This document shows positions 54,234 through 62,244 of a DNA stretch of 64,000 bases, one piece after another. The position numbers were made by a program, and so were the translations under genes. Every line of letters starts with the position of its first letter. The stretch's first letter is position 1. Source of the stretch: Saccharothrix tamanrassetensis (lineage in GTDB: Bacteria > Actinomycetota > Actinomycetes > Mycobacteriales > Pseudonocardiaceae); the NCBI RefSeq assembly GCF_014203665.1, contig NZ_JACHJN010000011.1, positions 124,001 to 188,000 on the forward strand, read 5' to 3'. The notes beneath the pieces are model-generated. The model ran no database searches. It worked only from the letters and a program-made list of their open reading frames with translations, and was not told the DNA's origin.

Positions 54234-55541
54234 TCAAGCCCGCATCACGGTCGCGATCGGGATGCGGGCCGCGCGCACCGCCGGCACCAGACCGCCCAGC
54301 ACGCCGGCCACCAGACCCGCCACCACCCCGGCGACGCCCGCCTGCCAAGGGAACTCGATGCCTTGCAGCGACGGGTAGCGCGAGCCGAACATGCCGGACG
54401 CGAGCTGCAACGCGACCACCCCGACACCGATCGCCGCCGCCGCGGTGAGCAGACCGGTCAGCAGCGTCTCGGCGAGCACGATGCCCGCCAGCAGCAGGCG
54501 CGGCGTGCCGACCGCGCGGCGCAGCGCGAACTCCTCGATCCGCTCCCCCACCGTGGCGAGACCGACGTTGAGGATGCCCGCGACGCCGATCAGCAGCACC
54601 AGCGCCGCCATGCCGAGGAAGATCCACCGCATCAGGCTCAGCTCGGTCGACATGCGCTCCAGCGTGTTGACCGTGTTGACGTGGATCTGCTCCTCGGGCG
54701 TACCGGCCGCGACCAGCCGGGCCCGCAGCGCGTGCTCGACCTCGGAAGCCGCGGGCGACATCATGACCTGGAGCCCGGGACCGTTGCGGCCGCTGCTCAG
54801 GTCGCCCGCCCCCAGCCAGTTCAGCAGCTCGTCGGACCGGACGTACGCGGCGGGCGCGTACCCGCCGTCCTCCACGACACCGACGAAACGCGGCGTGGCG
54901 TTGATCGTCGAGCCCTGCAACCGCATCTCGGCGGGCACCTCGAAGCGCCGGAACGCCTCGGCCGCCTTCGTGTTCAGCACCAGCCGGGGCGCGAGCGACG
55001 GGTCGCCGCCGAAGTCCAGCCACTGCCCCGAGTCCACCCGGAACGGGCGGAACGACCGGATGTCGCCGGTCAACCCGACCAGCTGGAGTTCCACGGCCTG
55101 ACCGGACGGCGCGCCCTCGTTGCCGGTGGGCACCTCGTAGCAGCCGTTCACGTCGCACGTCATGTTGCGCCCGTAGCCGCCGGGCTGGTCGACCGGGCCG
55201 CCACCCTCGTTGACCGGCTTGACGCCCGGCTCGCCGATGATGGCCTGCACAGTGGTCATCGCCACCGCGTCGGTCCGGCCCGCGAGCACGTCCAGCGCGG
55301 TCTCGACGGTCTTGCCCTCCGGGTTCAGGTACATCTGGCGGGTGCCGTCCTTGCCCTGGGAGAGTTCGACGTCCGCGAGCAGCGCGCGGTTCGCGATCTC
55401 CGCGCCCGCCTGCACCACGACGACCGCCAGCACACCCATGAACAGGCTGACCATGGACAGGAACGTGCGCAGCTTGCGCGCCCGGATCCCCTGACCGCCG
55501 ATGATCAGCGACGAACGCAGCCGCCCGGACAGCCGGATCAC
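54234..55541 (-). CDS. MacB-like ABC transporter permease (FtsX domain)
   Basis: 435 residues: first helix (RTFLSMVSLFMGVLAVVVVQAG), a large extracytoplasmic domain (about 50-270, with a CDVNGCYEVP disulfide candidate) and three C-terminal helices (IFLGMAALVLLIGVAGILNVGLATV, GIVLAETLLTGLLTAAAAIGVGVV, AGVAGVVAGLVAGVLGGLVPA) of the FtsX fold with RIEEFALRRAVGTPR. Mechanotransmission-type exporter component with the ATPase and adaptor upstream. GTG start overlaps the ATPase stop. Confidence 0.9.
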   Translation of the reverse strand: MIRLSGRLRSSLIIGGQGIRARKLRTFLSMVSLFMGVLAVVVVQAGAEIANRALLADVELSQGKDGTRQMYLNPEGKTVETALDVLAGRTDAVAMTTVQAIIGEPGVKPVNEGGGPVDQPGGYGRNMTCDVNGCYEVPTGNEGAPSGQAVELQLVGLTGDIRSFRPFRVDSGQWLDFGGDPSLAPRLVLNTKAAEAFRRFEVPAEMRLQGSTINATPRFVGVVEDGGYAPAAYVRSDELLNWLGAGDLSSGRNGPGLQVMMSPAASEVEHALRARLVAAGTPEEQIHVNTVNTLERMSTELSLMRWIFLGMAALVLLIGVAGILNVGLATVGERIEEFALRRAVGTPRLLLAGIVLAETLLTGLLTAAAAIGVGVVALQLASGMFGSRYPSLQGIEFPWQAGVAGVVAGLVAGVLGGLVPAVRAARIPIATVMRA

Positions 55542-56236
55542 ACGACCACCCGTTCCGCGGCCGGGTTCAGCAGGCCGTCGGACAACCGCAGCACCCGGCC
55601 CATCTTCGCCGCGTGGTCCCGGTCGTGGGTCACCAGCACCAGCCCGCAGCCGTGGTCCGTGGTGGCGCGCAACGCCTCCACCACGAGGTTCCCAGTCTCC
55701 GTGTCGAGCGCGCCGGTCGGCTCGTCGGCGAGCAGGATCCGGGGCTCGCGCACCAGCGCCCGCGCGATCGCGACCCGCTGCTGCTCACCACCGGACAGCC
55801 GGGGCGGCTTGTGCTTGGCCAGGTGCGCGATGCCGACCCGGTCCAGCGCGGCCAGCACCTTCGCCTTGCGCTTGCGGCGCGACAGCCAGCCCTGGCCGTT
55901 GACCAGCGCCATGGCCACGTTCTGCGCGGCGGTGAGGTGCTTGAGCAGGAAGAACCGCTGGAACACGAAGCCGAACTCGGCGCTGCGCAGCGCGGCGGCC
56001 TTGCGCTCCGGGATGCGGGTGATGTCCTGCTCCCCCAACAGGTACTGCCCCTCGTCCGGCCGGTCGAACAGGCCGATGACGCTGAGCAGCGTGCTCTTGC
56101 CGGAGCCCGAGCGGCCGAGGATGGCGACGCTGTCCCCGCTGTGGACGGTCAGGTCGACGCCGGCCAGGATGGTGCGCGGCTGCTCCTGCCCCTTCAGCGT
56201 CTTGGTGACGCCGGCGAGCCGGATGAGCGGCGTCAT
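55538..56236 (-). CDS. MacB/LolD-like ABC transporter ATP-binding protein
   Basis: 232 residues. Walker A LGRSGSGKST, signature LSGGEQQRVAIARAL, Walker B ILLADEPTGALD, LVLVTHDRDHA. The LSGGEQQ and short length match the LolD/MacB group. ATG overlaps the adaptor stop (ATGA). Confidence 0.93.
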   Translation of the reverse strand: MTPLIRLAGVTKTLKGQEQPRTILAGVDLTVHSGDSVAILGRSGSGKSTLLSVIGLFDRPDEGQYLLGEQDITRIPERKAAALRSAEFGFVFQRFFLLKHLTAAQNVAMALVNGQGWLSRRKRKAKVLAALDRVGIAHLAKHKPPRLSGGEQQRVAIARALVREPRILLADEPTGALDTETGNLVVEALRATTDHGCGLVLVTHDRDHAAKMGRVLRLSDGLLNPAAERVVV

Positions 56237-57231
56237 CGCGACCCCGCCCCGGGCTTGCCCTCGCCGTCCGGCGCGCGCGGCAGGTTCGGACCCGGCACGG
56301 CCAGCGTCTCGTCGCCGGTCAGGCCTTCCTTGATCTCGACCACCTTGCCGTTGGTGAGCCCGAGCACGACGTCCTTGGTCTGCCTGGTCCCGTCCGCGCC
56401 GAGCACGTCGACCTTGCCCTTGCCCTGCCCACCGGCGACCGCCTCGACCGGGACGACGAGCGCGTTCGTGGCGTTGGCCGTGACGACCTCCAGCGTGGCG
56501 GACGCGCCGTTGATCAGCTTCACGTCGTCGGGCGCGGTGCACACCAGCCGCAGCCCAGTGGGGTCCGACGAGCCGCTCGGCGGCTGCTCCTGCTGCGGCT
56601 TGCCGACGGGCGTCGTCGGCTGCCCTTCCGGCTGCTCCTGCTGTTGTCGAGGTGGCTGCGCCGGCGCCGTGCCCGCGGGCAGCGCGGCGATCGTGCCCAG
56701 CATCGCGCAGGCGAACGGACCCGGGCCGTTCTTGATCTGCGCCTGGATGGTGCCCTGCGAGGCGTCGGAGATCTGGTAGGCCTGCTCGCCGTTGATGTCG
56801 GCCACGATGCCGTAGCCGGCGTACTTCGCCGACACGACCGGCATCCCGGCGGTGACGGTGGAGCGGTCGTCCACCAACCGGCCGCCGAACGTGGCCCCGG
56901 CGGGCACCTCGACGTGGTTGGGCAGGCCGTCCGCCCACACGGTGGCGACGCGGGTCGGCTTGGTGGGCGTGCTCTTGGCTTCCGGGACCTCGAGGTAGCG
57001 CACCTGCCCGGCGACCGGGGCGGTGATCCCGAAGACCGGGTTCATCGTCACCTTGCCGGTGAGGCTGACCTTGTTGGTGAGGTCCTGCCGCGTCGGCTTG
57101 GCCGTGGTCATGGTCGTGCCGCGGGGCGCCAGGTCGGGGCTGCCGGACTGCGGCGCGGCAGAGGTGCACCCCTGAACCGCCAGCAGTACCAACGCGCACC
57201 CGAAGACGTGCGGCAACATTCGTTTCGACAC
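56233..57231 (-). CDS. membrane-fusion-type adaptor lipoprotein of the MacAB-like exporter
   Basis: 332 residues. Signal peptide with lipobox (FGCALVLLAVQGCTS), then beta-barrel/lipoyl-like segments (GKVTMNPVFGITAPVAGQVRYLEVP, VPAGATFGGRLVDDRSTVTAGMPVVSAKY), a Gln/Pro-rich linker (about 210-240) and a last domain ATNALVVPVEAVAGGQGKGKVDVLGADG typical of HlyD/RND-type adaptors. In this Gram-positive setting it would link the permease to the cell wall or capture substrate. GTG at 57231 with GGGG upstream. Confidence 0.85.
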   Translation of the reverse strand: MSKRMLPHVFGCALVLLAVQGCTSAAPQSGSPDLAPRGTTMTTAKPTRQDLTNKVSLTGKVTMNPVFGITAPVAGQVRYLEVPEAKSTPTKPTRVATVWADGLPNHVEVPAGATFGGRLVDDRSTVTAGMPVVSAKYAGYGIVADINGEQAYQISDASQGTIQAQIKNGPGPFACAMLGTIAALPAGTAPAQPPRQQQEQPEGQPTTPVGKPQQEQPPSGSSDPTGLRLVCTAPDDVKLINGASATLEVVTANATNALVVPVEAVAGGQGKGKVDVLGADGTRQTKDVVLGLTNGKVVEIKEGLTGDETLAVPGPNLPRAPDGEGKPGAGSR

Positions 57232-57749
57232 CGGTTTCCCCCCAAGCAGAGCCCACGCCGGTTCGACCGAACCTACCGACATGACGCCTCAGCGTCCCAC
57301 AGGGTTGCATTCCTCCCGGAAGAATGCGTCTCAACGGCGTAACGCCTCCACCGCCGCCCCGACTACACGTCAGCCGTGGGCCGGTGGCCTGCCGCGCACC
57401 CCCAATGCTTTCGGAGGCCCGTTTGGTTTACACGCCGGCGGACTTTCACTTCATGTAGTGAATAGGCCTCCAACCAGGCACTTTTCCGACATGCTGTTCG
57501 TTGCCGGAGAAAAGAACGGCGCGGCGGCCCGGCGGGCACCGGTCTGGCGGTGCGAAGTCGCCGGGGTCGGCCGGGAGTGCTCGGCCCTGGAGTGCAGGAC
57601 CTGGGAGTGCCGGACCTGGAAGTGCTCAGCCCTGGAGTAGTCGGGGGCGGAGGTCGGGCGTTATGTGTGGGGGTTGGCGAGGCGGGGCGTCACGTGTGGG
57701 AGGAAGGCGAGGCGGGGCGTCACGTGTGGGAGGAAGGCGAGGCGGGGCG
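57232..57749. other. 518-bp gap with repeats between adaptor and RlaP genes
   Basis: Besides the two repeat arrays listed separately, 57232-57570 must hold the promoter of the exporter operon; an AT-richer patch with ttcacttcatgtagtgaata lies at 57448-57467, containing the TTCACT/AGTGAA dyad. No protein gene is supported: the open frames here are made of repeat or start without a ribosome site. Confidence 0.45.
57575..57640. repeat. 15-bp x4 tandem repeat
   Basis: gagtgc-led units start at 57575, 57590, 57605 and 57620 (last as aagtgc), with a closing gagtag at 57635. Period is exactly 15 with moderate divergence. Confidence 0.85.
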
Positions 57750-57759
57750 TCACGTGTGG
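57661..57759 (-). repeat. 30-bp x3 tandem repeat containing the RlaP1 stop codon
   Basis: Units start at 57690 and 57720 (tcacgtgtgggaggaagg plus gaggcggggcg) with a third start at 57750; a 29-bp variant precedes at 57661. In the RlaP1 frame each of the three 30-bp starts gives a TGA, ten codons apart. Confidence 0.9.
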
Positions 57760-58520
57760 GGGCTGGTGAGGCGTAGGGCCACTACCAGGTCGTCCAGGGC
57801 TTGTTCGGCGGAGGGGATCGGCGGGAGGGTGCTGGCTTGGCGGGCGGCATCCAGGGTGTCGTGCCAGTGGGTCACGTCGTCCAGCAGACGGCTCGCGGTG
57901 GGGCGTTGGGGGACGCCTTCGAGGGCTCGGTGTTCGCCGAGGGCCTTGGCCTCGATCAGGTCCGGCAGGTAGTCGGGGCCGTGGTGGGTTCCGGTCAGTT
58001 CCGGGAGGTTGGCCAGCACCTCGCCGGTGCGCATCAGGTGGGTACCGGTCAGCAGGGCCCGGAACGTGTAGAGCAGCGGTTTCAATTCGCCGGTGCGTTC
58101 GAACTGGCGCCACTGGTTGCGGGCGAAGCCGTGGTAGTGGTGGGCGTGCCTGGTCGTCATGCAGGCCGGGGCCAACGCCCGCATCTCGTCGTGGGCGGGC
58201 GTGGTGTGGACTACCAGGGGGGACATCAGTTGTTCCAGGACGTAGCCGTTCGGCCGCAGCAGCAGGCGGCTGAACTTGAGTACGTCGTGGGTCACCAGGT
58301 CCAGCTCGACGTCGTCGCGCATCCACATCCGTTGCAGGGTGTCGGGCCCCGGCCGCAGGCCCACCACCTCGGCCACCGGCAGGACGTGGACGCCGCGCAC
58401 GTCGACGTCGGAGTTACGGGACGGGAACCCGTACAGGTGCGCGCCCGACACGGTGGCGAACAGCAGAGGCTTCGGCTGTCCGGCCACCACCTCGGACAGG
58501 TCTGGAACCTGGTAGCTCAT
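57750..58520 (-). CDS. RlaP-type nucleotidyltransferase 1 (COG3541/PF10127 group)
   Basis: 256 residues. Polymerase-beta-type active site: SGAHLYGFPSRNSDVDVRG (G-x-x-x-x-G then D-x-D) and a later VELDLVTHDVLKFSRLLL that may give the third acidic residue, followed by NGYVLEQLMSP. This is the family named RlaP, linked by comparative genomics to RNA repair. It may add nucleotides to RNA ends; unproven. ATG at 58520 is chosen because the upstream open frame consists of the next repeat array. It follows its paralogue by 204 bases. The stop codon lies in a 30-bp repeat. Confidence 0.82.
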   Translation of the reverse strand: MSYQVPDLSEVVAGQPKPLLFATVSGAHLYGFPSRNSDVDVRGVHVLPVAEVVGLRPGPDTLQRMWMRDDVELDLVTHDVLKFSRLLLRPNGYVLEQLMSPLVVHTTPAHDEMRALAPACMTTRHAHHYHGFARNQWRQFERTGELKPLLYTFRALLTGTHLMRTGEVLANLPELTGTHHGPDYLPDLIEAKALGEHRALEGVPQRPTASRLLDDVTHWHDTLDAARQASTLPPIPSAEQALDDLVVALRLTSPHT

Positions 58521-58603
58521 CTCGGACCCCCATCGGGCACCAACACGTCGGAAACCGAAGCAGAAACCAAAGCAGACGCCGAAGCGGACACCAGAGCTCA
58601 GTA

Positions 58604-58747
58604 CGGACACCAGAGTCCATACGGACACCGCAGCTCACGCGGATACCGGAGTTCAGGCGTACACCAGAGTTCAGGCGGACACCGCAGCTCACGCGGATAC
58701 CGGAGTTCAGGCGGACACCAGAGTTCAGGCGGACACCAGAGCGCGTT
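58604..58747 (-). repeat. 18-bp x8 tandem repeat containing the RlaP2 stop codon
   Basis: cggaca/cggata/cgtaca-led units start at 58604, 58622, 58640, 58658, 58676, 58694, 58712 and 58730. In the RlaP2 frame, TGA recurs six times at 18-base spacing (complements of tca at 58725, 58707, 58689, 58671, 58653, 58635). Alternate units share variants, hinting at a 54-bp higher-order repeat. Confidence 0.92.
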
Positions 58748-59363
58748 TGCGGACGGACATCAGCCAGGACTCGACGGCCGCCTGGTCGGGTTCCGGCGGC
58801 AACGGGCTGTCCGCCGCGCCGATCTCCGCGCGCAGCACATCGACCCACGCCCGCACCTCGTCCCACGGGACCTCACCCCGCCGCACGGCCAGCAGCCGCT
58901 CCCGGTACGGCCCCGCGTCGACGGAAAGCTCGCCGGTGCGCACCAGGTCGCGGCAGACCAGCAGCAGCCGGACGACGTGCATCGCCTGCTTCCACTTCGG
59001 TTCGGCACCCCGCGCACGGGCGAACTGGGCGGTGGTCGCACGGCTGTAGCTGTCGACGGCGCGCAGGGACAGGAAAGCGGGCAGGAGGGCCCGCAATTCG
59101 TCGCCGAGAGGTGTGCGCACTTCGACCACCGGCGAGACGAGCACTTCCAGCACGGTGGGGTTGGCTTTCAACGCCAGTGCGCAGAAATGCTCGACCTCCC
59201 AGTTCAGCTCTTCCGGCCGCGGACCTTCACGACTCGTGGGCGGTTTGTCGAAACGCCAGAAATCCCGGGTGGGCGTGACGAAGACACCTCGTCTGTCCAC
59301 ATCGGACCCAGGGGTGGACAAGCCGTAGGCGTGCGATCCGACGACTACCGAGAGCACCAGCAC
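58725..59363 (-). CDS. RlaP-type nucleotidyltransferase 2
   Basis: 212 residues. VVGSHAYGLSTPGSDVDRRGVFVTP is the classical G-S-x-x-x-G...D-x-D motif; ELNWEVEHFCALALKANPTVLEVLVSP matches the conserved segment of RlaP1. About 45 residues shorter than its paralogue. GTG at 59363. No RNA ligase gene is nearby, which is unusual for the RNA-repair role suggested for this family. Its last codons and stop are reiterated by an 18-bp array. Confidence 0.83.
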   Translation of the reverse strand: MLVLSVVVGSHAYGLSTPGSDVDRRGVFVTPTRDFWRFDKPPTSREGPRPEELNWEVEHFCALALKANPTVLEVLVSPVVEVRTPLGDELRALLPAFLSLRAVDSYSRATTAQFARARGAEPKWKQAMHVVRLLLVCRDLVRTGELSVDAGPYRERLLAVRRGEVPWDEVRAWVDVLRAEIGAADSPLPPEPDQAAVESWLMSVRKRALVSA

Positions 59364-59418
59364 GCCGTGCAGTCTGACGCACGCCCACCGCTCGACAGGA
59401 CCGATTTTCCGAACGGCT

Positions 59419-59829
59419 CTAGGAAGCCGGGGTGATGTTCACCATCCACGGGATGCCGAACCGGTCGATGCACGCACCGAACTCGTCGCCCCACATCTGC
59501 TTCTCCAGCGGAACGGTCACCTGCCCGCCGTCGGACAGTCGCGTCCAGTAGCCGCGCAGTTCCTCCGCGTCGTCGCCGCTGAGGCTGACGGTGATGTTGT
59601 CGCCGGGGTTGTGCGGCATCCCCGGCGGCGTGTCGGCACCCATCAACGTGTAGCCGCCGGGCGTCTCCAGCATGCCGTGCATGATCTGGTCGGCCTCGGG
59701 GGCGTCGGGCTGGCCGAATTCGCCGAACGTGTTCAGCTTCAGCGTGCCGCCGAAGACGTCCTTGTAGAACTCCATCGCCTCGCGGGCGTCGCCGGCGAAA
59801 CTGATGTACGGGTTGAGTCGTGAGGCCAC
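59419..59829 (-). CDS. PhnB-like VOC family protein
   Basis: 136 residues: LNPYISFAGDAREAMEFYKDVFGG, MHGMLETPGGYTLMGADTP, GDNITVSLSGDDAEELRGYWTRLSDGGQVTVPLEKQMWGDEFG and CIDRFGIPWMVNI are the PhnB/3-demethylubiquinone-like glyoxalase-fold markers. Function unknown. GTG with GAGGAGG nine or so bases ahead. Same strand as the RlaP genes, 55 bases upstream of RlaP2. Confidence 0.9.
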   Translation of the reverse strand: MASRLNPYISFAGDAREAMEFYKDVFGGTLKLNTFGEFGQPDAPEADQIMHGMLETPGGYTLMGADTPPGMPHNPGDNITVSLSGDDAEELRGYWTRLSDGGQVTVPLEKQMWGDEFGACIDRFGIPWMVNITPAS

Positions 59830-60069
59830 TGCGTCCTCCTCGGGTCGGGAGCACATCCTCGCAAGACAACCGGCTCGGCGCGACCGGTTCGAGCACTCGA
59901 TCCGGGCCGGTCGTCGCAGTGCGCCGCCCAGGTCGGTGGACACTCCGCAGTGGACGGCCCGGTCGACCGGGCGAACCGGGCCGGGCGAACCGGGTGACCG
60001 CGAGCCGCGCCGGCCGGGTCGCCCGCACGGCGGGACACGACTTGCCCTGGAGACCGGCATGATCAACCC

Positions 60070-60975
60070 ATGAGGATTCTCGTGGTGGGTGCGAGTGGTC
60101 TGGTCGGGCAGCACATCGTCGAACGGCTCCGACAACGCGGACACGGGGCGACCGCCGTCGCCCGCACCCGCCGCGCGGGGGTGGACCACGCACTCGACGC
60201 GACCACGGCATCCGTCGCGGACCTGCGCGCACTGGTGGCCGGCCACGATGGCGTCGTGTTCGCGGCGGGCGTGGACGACCGGGAGATCCCGCGCAAGCCC
60301 GCGTACCCGGCGTTCCACAAGGGCAACGTGGAGCCGGTCGCGCGACTGCTCACCGCCGCCCGGGAGGAGGGCCTGACCCGGGCCGTGGTGCTCGGCTCCT
60401 ATTACACGCACTTCCACCGCGAGCACCCCGAGTGGCGGCTGACCGCACTGCACCCGTACATCCGCAGCCGCGTCGAACAGGCCCGTGCGGCGCGGGAAGC
60501 CGCCGGCACGATACCCGTTGCGGTGCTTGAACTGCCGTTCGTGTTCGGCCGTGCCGGCGACCGCCTGCCCAACTGGTCGCCGCCGCTGGAGAAGTGGGCG
60601 CGTTCCCGTTCACCGCTGGTCGCGCCGCCGGGTGGCAGTGCGGCGACCACCGCCGGACGGGTCGCCGAGGTGGCGGTGGAGGTCTTGGAACTGGCGTCCG
60701 GTGCGGACATCCCCGTCGCGGACGAGAACCTGACGTGGCAGGAGATGTTCACGCGGATCGCCGCCGCCACCGGCAACCCGCGACAGGTCCGACCGCTGCC
60801 GCCGTTCGTGGTGCGGGTGGGGCTTCGGCTCGTCGGGGTCGCACATGCGTTGGCGGGCCGGGAGCCCGGCCTGGACACCGCCCACCTGTCGCACCTGCTG
60901 CTGCGCGAGCTGTTCATCGGTGAGGGCACACCCGGTGCTGTCGAGCCGGCATTGCGCGAGACGTTCAGCCGCTGA
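60070..60975 (+). CDS. NAD-dependent epimerase/dehydratase-like protein
   Basis: 301 residues with a Rossmann GASGLVGQHIVERLRQRGH at residues 8-26 and VLGSYYTHF/HPYIRSRVEQA at the place of the extended-SDR active site (Y-x-x-x-R rather than Y-x-x-x-K). It continues with a substrate domain (LPFVFGRAGDRLPNWSPPL). Reaction unknown. ATG at 60070; CATGAT six bases ahead may be its -10. Confidence 0.85.
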   Translation: MRILVVGASGLVGQHIVERLRQRGHGATAVARTRRAGVDHALDATTASVADLRALVAGHDGVVFAAGVDDREIPRKPAYPAFHKGNVEPVARLLTAAREEGLTRAVVLGSYYTHFHREHPEWRLTALHPYIRSRVEQARAAREAAGTIPVAVLELPFVFGRAGDRLPNWSPPLEKWARSRSPLVAPPGGSAATTAGRVAEVAVEVLELASGADIPVADENLTWQEMFTRIAAATGNPRQVRPLPPFVVRVGLRLVGVAHALAGREPGLDTAHLSHLLLRELFIGEGTPGAVEPALRETFSR

Positions 60976-61224
60976 GGCCGAACGCGTCGGCCGGGCTGAC
61001 CGCCACCACCGCCCCGGCCCGGCCCGGACGAGGGGGTCTCCTGGTCATCGGCTGATCCGCGCGATCGGCACGCGCGCTTCACCCGGCCAGCGTAGGCGCA
61101 CTTCGGAAAATCGCACCGCAAACGCCTTCCGACGTGATCCCCTGTCCACCGTTCGGCTCAATCTCCGGTTGCAGGTTGAGTTGATCGTGGTAAACGTGAA
61201 CTATTGATCGTGCAAGGGAGAGAA

Positions 61225-61243
61225 TTTGTCCAAGGTGGACAAA
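61225..61243. promoter_or_regulatory. operator-like dyad
   Basis: TTTGTCCA-AGG-TGGACAAA is a perfect 8-bp inverted repeat with a 3-base spacer, 23 bases before the possible small ORF and about 315 bases before the regulator gene. The binding protein is unknown. Confidence 0.5.
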
Positions 61244-61265
61244 CACGGGGGCAACTGGGGGAACG

Positions 61266-61403
61266 ATGGACACCGCAACCACGGGCGCCGTATTACCGGT
61301 CGCGGCGCGGCCACCGGCTACCGGTCGCGGTTCGCCGCGACGCCGCGGCAGACCCGGAAGGCGTAGCGGTACCTGCACTTCCGGCACGGCAAGCGGAAAT
61401 TGA
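61266..61403 (+). CDS. possible 45-residue peptide with a TTA leucine codon
   Basis: ATG preceded by GGGGGAACG. It encodes MDTATTGAVLPVAARPP, then an Arg/Gly-rich stretch and a Cys/Ser/Thr end. Codon 10 is TTA, very rare in high-GC actinobacteria and often linked to late, tRNA-limited expression. No homology is recognised; base composition by codon position is not clearly coding. Low confidence. Confidence 0.2.
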   Translation: MDTATTGAVLPVAARPPATGRGSPRRRGRPGRRSGTCTSGTASGN

Positions 61404-61557
61404 CCTACCGTGCGCGGACGGTCGTGCGGCGCGGTCGACAATCCGCGCGACCGGACCGCCGAGGCCGTTCCGGGTGGCTGCCGAGCGCATTCTTTCCGCT
61501 GACCGCCGCACTCGGTCCGGTATCGTCGCACGCAGACCTGGCTTGGGGGCCGGCCCT

Positions 61558-62241
61558 GTGAAGAACGCGCTCATCGGCAAACTCACGAGCATTGTGCTGG
61601 CCGAACGGAGAACACTTTTCCGGATCGGCATGCGGAAGATTCTCGACGAGGCCACCGGATTGGAGGTCACCCATCAGGTGGACACCTTCGAGGGGCTGTC
61701 CCGGCACGCGCGGGACCTGCCGGACGTGGTGGTGATCGGCTGCCTCGCCGACGTGCCGCGCCCGTCGGTGGCCGCCCGCCGGTTCCTGGACAGCAGTCCC
61801 ACCGCGAGCGTCCTGGTGGTGGACGACAGCGCGGACGCGGCGGGTCACGTGCTGCCGGACGCGCCGCGGGTCGGCGTGCTGCCGCTGTCCTCCGGGCCCG
61901 ACGAGTTCCTCAGCGCGATCCGGATGCTGGCCGCCGGCTACGCGTTCTTCGCCCGCCCCGACTACGCCGGGCCACCCGAGCCCCGGTCCGCCGAGCGCGG
62001 CCGACCGCCGCTGGAACGGATCACCCGGCGGGAGACCGACGTGCTGCGGCTGCTGGTGTGCGGGCAGACCAACTCCGAGATGGCGCGCCGGCTGTCGCTC
62101 ACCGAGAGCACGGTCAAGTTCCACGTGCAGAACCTGCTGCGCAAGCTCCGCCTGCCCAACCGCGCGAGCGCGGTCGCCTACGCCTACGAGACCGGGCTGA
62201 TCAACGTGGGCGAGCTGTCCGAAACCGCACGGAGGCCGTGA
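61558..62241 (+). CDS. LuxR-type regulator with degenerate receiver domain
   Basis: 227 residues. N-terminal half has the receiver fold (SIVLAERRTLFRIGMRKILDEATGLEV) but the phospho-acceptor site reads PDVVVIGCLADVP, without the Asp expected after the hydrophobic strand, so it is a pseudo-receiver. The C-terminal HTH is normal (ITRRETDVLRLLVCGQTNSEMARRLSLTESTVKFHVQNLLRKL). Without a kinase gene nearby it probably responds to a ligand or protein. GTG at 61558; the gene ends three bases before a transporter start. Confidence 0.88.
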   Translation: MKNALIGKLTSIVLAERRTLFRIGMRKILDEATGLEVTHQVDTFEGLSRHARDLPDVVVIGCLADVPRPSVAARRFLDSSPTASVLVVDDSADAAGHVLPDAPRVGVLPLSSGPDEFLSAIRMLAAGYAFFARPDYAGPPEPRSAERGRPPLERITRRETDVLRLLVCGQTNSEMARRLSLTESTVKFHVQNLLRKLRLPNRASAVAYAYETGLINVGELSETARRP

Positions 62242-62244
62242 ACC

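Larger units (their letters stand above)
60976..61557. other. 582-bp gap upstream of the pseudo-receiver regulator
   Basis: Relatively AT-rich around 61130-61250. Contains a dyad (listed separately) and a possible 45-codon ORF. The remainder shows direct repeats of taccggtcgcgg within about 30 bases (near 61300), but no other feature. Confidence 0.5.

Noticed and set aside
57281..57776. Cys/Glu-rich and Gly/Arg-rich ORFs over the 15- and 30-bp repeats
   Set aside because: Made of repeats, no ribosome site, opposite strand to the RlaP gene whose end they overlap.
58604..58747. Possible CRISPR array
   Set aside because: Units are contiguous 18-mers without unique spacers; no cas genes anywhere in the window. 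The same holds for the 27- and 30-bp arrays.
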